From JAXGXJ01 sp040772905 (lineage in GTDB: Bacteria > Actinomycetota > Thermoleophilia > RBG-16-64-13): a stretch of DNA of 64,000 nt. Below are positions 61,459 to 64,000 of the stretch, one piece after another. The position numbers and the translations under genes were made by a program. Where the stretch lies: NCBI GenBank assembly GCA_040772905.1, contig JAXGXJ010000006.1, forward strand, positions 62,001-126,000. Reading direction: 5' to 3'. Positions within the stretch are counted from its first letter, which is position 1. Each line of letters opens with the position of its first letter. Below the pieces are notes generated by a model, which was not told where the DNA came from, made no database searches, and saw nothing but the letters and a program-made list of their open reading frames with translations.

Positions 61459-61845
61459 ATGTTCATAGACAAGGCACGATATCTCGCAGCAGCCATGGCC
61501 GGCGTGGCCGCGGTCATCTATCTACTGATCGGTGCCGGGGTCCTGCAGGTCGTCGATGGCGATCAGTCAGGTATGGCCACCTTCGGCTTCGCCGCGGCGA
61601 GTGGCTTCGTCCTGGGTGTGATCCTCCTGCTGGCCTGGAAGCACCCTCTCGTGTGGGTCCTGGGAGCGCTGCTCCAGATCATCGTCATCGTCATGTACTT
61701 CGCCGTGGGTCCGGATCGCACGCCGCACTACGAGGTCTGGGGGCTCGCCCTCCGCATACCCCAAGTGCTCATCCTGGCCTCGCTGGTGTACCTGACCGCC
61801 TTTCGTCGGACGCCCGCTCGTGTGAGGACACACCTTGCGCGATAA
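61459..61845 (+). CDS. Small four-helix membrane protein
   Basis: A 128-residue hydrophobic protein with four predicted membrane helices (about residues 7-27, 39-57, 62-82 and 98-117). No family is recognised. AAAGGGG lies 8-9 bases before the ATG at 61459; an ATG at 61441 is also possible. The stop TAA overlaps the start ATG of the following hydrolase gene by one base, so both are probably co-translated. Confidence 0.6.
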   Translation: MFIDKARYLAAAMAGVAAVIYLLIGAGVLQVVDGDQSGMATFGFAAASGFVLGVILLLAWKHPLVWVLGALLQIIVIVMYFAVGPDRTPHYEVWGLALRIPQVLILASLVYLTAFRRTPARVRTHLAR

Positions 61846-62621
61846 TGGGCGCCATGAAGGTCGACCCTGCATCCACCCCTACGACACGCATGCTGCGGCT
61901 GACGGTCTCCACCCGGACCACCGGGGAGACCGTCACCGCCAGGGTGGACTCCCCTGCCTCTGCCGCCGTCCCAGTCCGTGCGCAGCGTCGTCCGCGCGTG
62001 CCCGGCCTGCTACTTGCTCACGGGGCCAACAACGATCTTGACCATCCGCTTCTCGCCTCGCTGGCCGGTCAACTGGCCCGAGACGGTGTCGCCACGGTGC
62101 TGCGCTTCAACTTCCCATATGCCGAGCGCGGCTCCACTTCCCCCGACGCCCGCCCCGTCCTGGAGGACACCTTCCGGCGAGCCTACCACCTGCTGGTGCA
62201 TGAGCTTCTCGAGCCCGGCACGCCCGTGTTCCTGGGGGGGAAGTCGCTCGGCGGGCGCTTCGCCGCCGAGTTCGTGTCGGGAGGCATCGAGGGAGAAGCC
62301 TTGCCGGCCGACGGCTTGGTGGTGCTGGGCTATCCACTGCACGCCCCAGGCAGGCGGGATCGTCCCAACGTCAGACCGCTCGAAGGCATACGAGTGCCCA
62401 GCCTCTTCCTGCTCGGCACGCGCGACCCGTTCTGCGAACCGGAGTCGCTGGAGCCCATACTGGCCGCTCTGCCCTACCCCGGCCGTCTGCATGTGGTGGA
62501 CGGCGGTGATCACTCGTTCGTACTGCCCAAGTCATCGGGCAGGGACCCCCATGACGCTCATGACGAAGTGGGAGCCCAGGTGGCGGCGTTCATCAGAGAG
62601 GTGGCCGGCGCGGCCGCGTAG
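61845..62621 (+). CDS. Alpha/beta hydrolase (KANL3/Tex30-like)
   Basis: A 258-residue hydrolase of the KANL3/TEX30-like group: VPGLLLAHGANNDLDHPLL, the nucleophile elbow FLGGKSLGGRFA (Ser near residue 130), LFLLGTRDPFCE with the acid, and VDGGDHSFVLP with the catalytic His. The stretch VVLGYPLHAPG is conserved in the group. The ATG at 61845 overlaps the previous TAA; ATG 61854 is an alternative. The likely action is ester hydrolysis in the cytoplasm; the substrate is unknown. Confidence 0.8.
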   Translation: MGAMKVDPASTPTTRMLRLTVSTRTTGETVTARVDSPASAAVPVRAQRRPRVPGLLLAHGANNDLDHPLLASLAGQLARDGVATVLRFNFPYAERGSTSPDARPVLEDTFRRAYHLLVHELLEPGTPVFLGGKSLGGRFAAEFVSGGIEGEALPADGLVVLGYPLHAPGRRDRPNVRPLEGIRVPSLFLLGTRDPFCEPESLEPILAALPYPGRLHVVDGGDHSFVLPKSSGRDPHDAHDEVGAQVAAFIREVAGAAA

Positions 62622-62627
62622 ACGTCG

Positions 62628-62652
62628 GGGCCGCCCGCTTCGCGGGCGGCCC
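62628..62652. terminator. Hairpin between convergent hydrolase genes
   Basis: An 11-bp perfect stem GGGCCGCCCGC/GCGGGCGGCCC with loop TTC lies between two convergent genes and may end both transcripts. There is no T tract. Confidence 0.6.
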
Positions 62653-62679
62653 GGCTCTCACTGCGCGTCAGTCCCGGCT

Positions 62680-64000
62680 CTAGCGATACACGTACTCGCC
62701 GGCCACGTACTTGGGTGGGACCACCGGGATCTGCAGGTACGACTCGTACTCTCCCCCGGTATGGATGACATGCTGACCCTTGTTGTCGGTCTGCCAGCCG
62801 AAGGGTTCGAACCATCCCTCGCGGAAGTAGCGACAGGCGATCTGCAGACGTAGCTTCTGTCCTTTGTGCCAGATGCGGCTGAAGGGGTAGAAAGCGATGT
62901 CCACCGGCACGACCTGCCCCGGCTGGAGTTTCTCCCGCCTGCGGTGCGACTGCACCGGCTGGAAGTCGGTGGACAACTCGGGGTCGAGTTCGCGCTGCGA
63001 CACGCGCAGGCGCCCCCAGGCGCCCGGATGGGGCTGGCCCATGACCGAAGTGGGCAGCCATTCCCCCTTCTCGTCCAGCTTGAGCACGGTGAGGAACAGG
63101 TCCATCTCGTCGTGGCCGTCGGCCTCCACCCACAGCCGGGCCTTCATGTAGCCGGTGAGTTCGACATCTTCTTGGAAGGTGATGTCGAAGGTGGTCCTGC
63201 CTTCAGCCGCGTCGTAGGCGACCTTGGAGGTGGTCGCCACCGGCTCCGCTGAGAGCGCGGCACCGCCCGCGTCCAGGTAGAGCTTCTTGTACTGGGTGCG
63301 GGCCAGCGGGAACTCGCGCTCGGGCCGGTTCACCTGATACGAGTAGTCGTAGGCGTCCATCACCTCGATGCGCACCGGGGGCGTGGCCTCCCAACCGTTG
63401 CGGATGCCCTTTAGATACCGGTCGAAGAAGCGTTTAAGGTCCTCCATCTGCCGCCAGTCGTACTGGTCGGGCCACTCGAACTCGCGGTGCATGCGCAGCC
63501 ACTTCTTCTCCGACCCCAGCTTCATGAAGCCGTTCATGGTGCCGCGGGCGTGGATATGGCTCATGCCCACGCATACGTAGGCCGGCACGGTGATCTTCTC
63601 GAAGGCGGGGATCTTCGACTCCCAGTAGGCGTTCATGAGCGGATACTCTTCGAGCATGGCCAGGTTGTCCACGATGTAGTTGGGCCCGCGGAAGCAGGTG
63701 CTCACGAACTCGATGAAACTAGTCTGGGGGATGCCGTTCTCGGTGTAGAACTCGCGGTACAGGTCGGAGGTGCCCTCCCAAGGGGCGATGCATGTGAGGT
63801 GCGGTGGCTGCTCGGCAGCCACGAACCACTGCGACATGGCCAGGGAGGAGTTGCCGAACATGGTCACCCTGCCGTTCGACCAGGGCTGCTCGGCCACCCA
63901 CTCGATCACATCGTAGCCGTCGCGGCCGTCCTCCAGACCCCACAGGCTGAGGTTGCCCTCGGAGTTGCCGGCGCCGCGTCCGTCGGTGTTGATGATGCAG
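62680..64000 (-). CDS. CocE/NonD-type (X-Pro dipeptidyl-peptidase family S15) hydrolase, 5' end outside window
   Basis: The frame is open to the right edge; about 439 residues are visible. TMFGNSSLAMSQWFVA is the nucleophile elbow (family GxSYxG), and the C-terminal half has the XPP_PepX_C jelly roll (VELTGYMKARLWVEADGHDEMDL, RLQIACRYFREGW). CocE-like enzymes hydrolyse esters or X-Pro dipeptides. The start lies outside. It converges with the hydrolase at 61.8-62.6 kb. Confidence 0.88.
   Translation of the reverse strand, partial: CIINTDGRGAGNSEGNLSLWGLEDGRDGYDVIEWVAEQPWSNGRVTMFGNSSLAMSQWFVAAEQPPHLTCIAPWEGTSDLYREFYTENGIPQTSFIEFVSTCFRGPNYIVDNLAMLEEYPLMNAYWESKIPAFEKITVPAYVCVGMSHIHARGTMNGFMKLGSEKKWLRMHREFEWPDQYDWRQMEDLKRFFDRYLKGIRNGWEATPPVRIEVMDAYDYSYQVNRPEREFPLARTQYKKLYLDAGGAALSAEPVATTSKVAYDAAEGRTTFDITFQEDVELTGYMKARLWVEADGHDEMDLFLTVLKLDEKGEWLPTSVMGQPHPGAWGRLRVSQRELDPELSTDFQPVQSHRRREKLQPGQVVPVDIAFYPFSRIWHKGQKLRLQIACRYFREGWFEPFGWQTDNKGQHVIHTGGEYESYLQIPVVPPKYVAGEYVYR

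Noticed and set aside
61179..61844. Long N-terminal extension of the hydrolase frame (480 residues).
   Set aside because: The extension overlaps the four-helix membrane gene, has no family match, and hydrolase homology starts after 61845.
1..64000. CRISPR arrays, rRNA or tRNA genes.
   Set aside because: No regularly spaced repeats and no tRNA- or rRNA-like sequence were seen by eye. A covariance-model search was not possible, so small RNAs may be missed.

Overview
The window comes from a high-GC bacterium, most likely a deep-branching, at least partly anaerobic actinobacterium (Actinomycetota). The evidence is high-GC codon use, frequent GTG and TTG starts, LexA boxes of the Gram-positive CGAAC-N4-GTTCG type in front of a dnaE2-like gene, S-layer-homology proteins, and several iron-sulfur, radical-SAM, 2-hydroxyacyl-CoA dehydratase and methyl-transfer proteins. 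No rRNA, tRNA or CRISPR array was seen. The exact lineage cannot be fixed from the sequence alone.

Layout. 0-2 kb: two 2-hydroxyacyl-CoA dehydratase subunits, the first cut by the window edge, then a universal stress protein. 2.6-5.4 kb: a glycine-rich RRM protein diverging from a NYN-LOTUS RNA-processing protein, then fructose-1,6-bisphosphatase. 5.4-13 kb: membrane and soluble 4Fe-4S proteins, an NAD-dependent epimerase, a ClC chloride protein with CBS and TrkA-C domains, DUF3052 and a radical-SAM protein. 13-24 kb: envelope and catabolic genes (WecA-like transferase, two chagasin-like inhibitors, LssY-C and PAP2 proteins, PutA, PadR regulator, secreted propeller-SLH protein). 24-31 kb: SOS-controlled error-prone polymerase DnaE2 of unusual size, an MFS carrier and a QueG-like FeS protein. 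31-37.6 kb: methyltransferase, AhpD-like protein, hydrolase, C45 Ntn-hydrolase, and an SLH-anchored amidase.

37.7-46.2 kb is an accessory region. It holds a m5C restriction-modification-Vsr island set between truncated genes, an IS1634-type element inserted in an HNH endonuclease gene (the target duplication allows exact reconstruction), and several toxin-antitoxin modules in which antitoxin genes are intact while toxin genes are broken (DUF5615 deleted, HicA frameshifted, possible DUF4258 remnant). Only HigBA looks complete.

46.3-52.5 kb: a B12-type radical-SAM protein, DsrE and OsmC proteins, and a GcvT-like plus URO-D-like pair that resembles a corrinoid/folate O-demethylation module, divergent from a TetR regulator. 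52.5-53.9 kb: an IS5-type element that landed in the CTAG overlapping a neighbour's stop codon. 54-64 kb: a secreted DUF2680-like protein with OmpR-type repeats in its promoter, an MFS carrier, a ketopantoate-reductase-like protein, an SDR, DUF488, a NatAB-type ABC exporter, a small membrane protein, a hydrolase, and a CocE-type hydrolase cut by the right edge.

The strongest leads are the SOS promoter and repeated palindromes of the expanded dnaE2, the toxin-selective decay of the toxin-antitoxin cluster, the RM-Vsr island between truncated genes, and the methyl-transfer pair without a local corrinoid protein.
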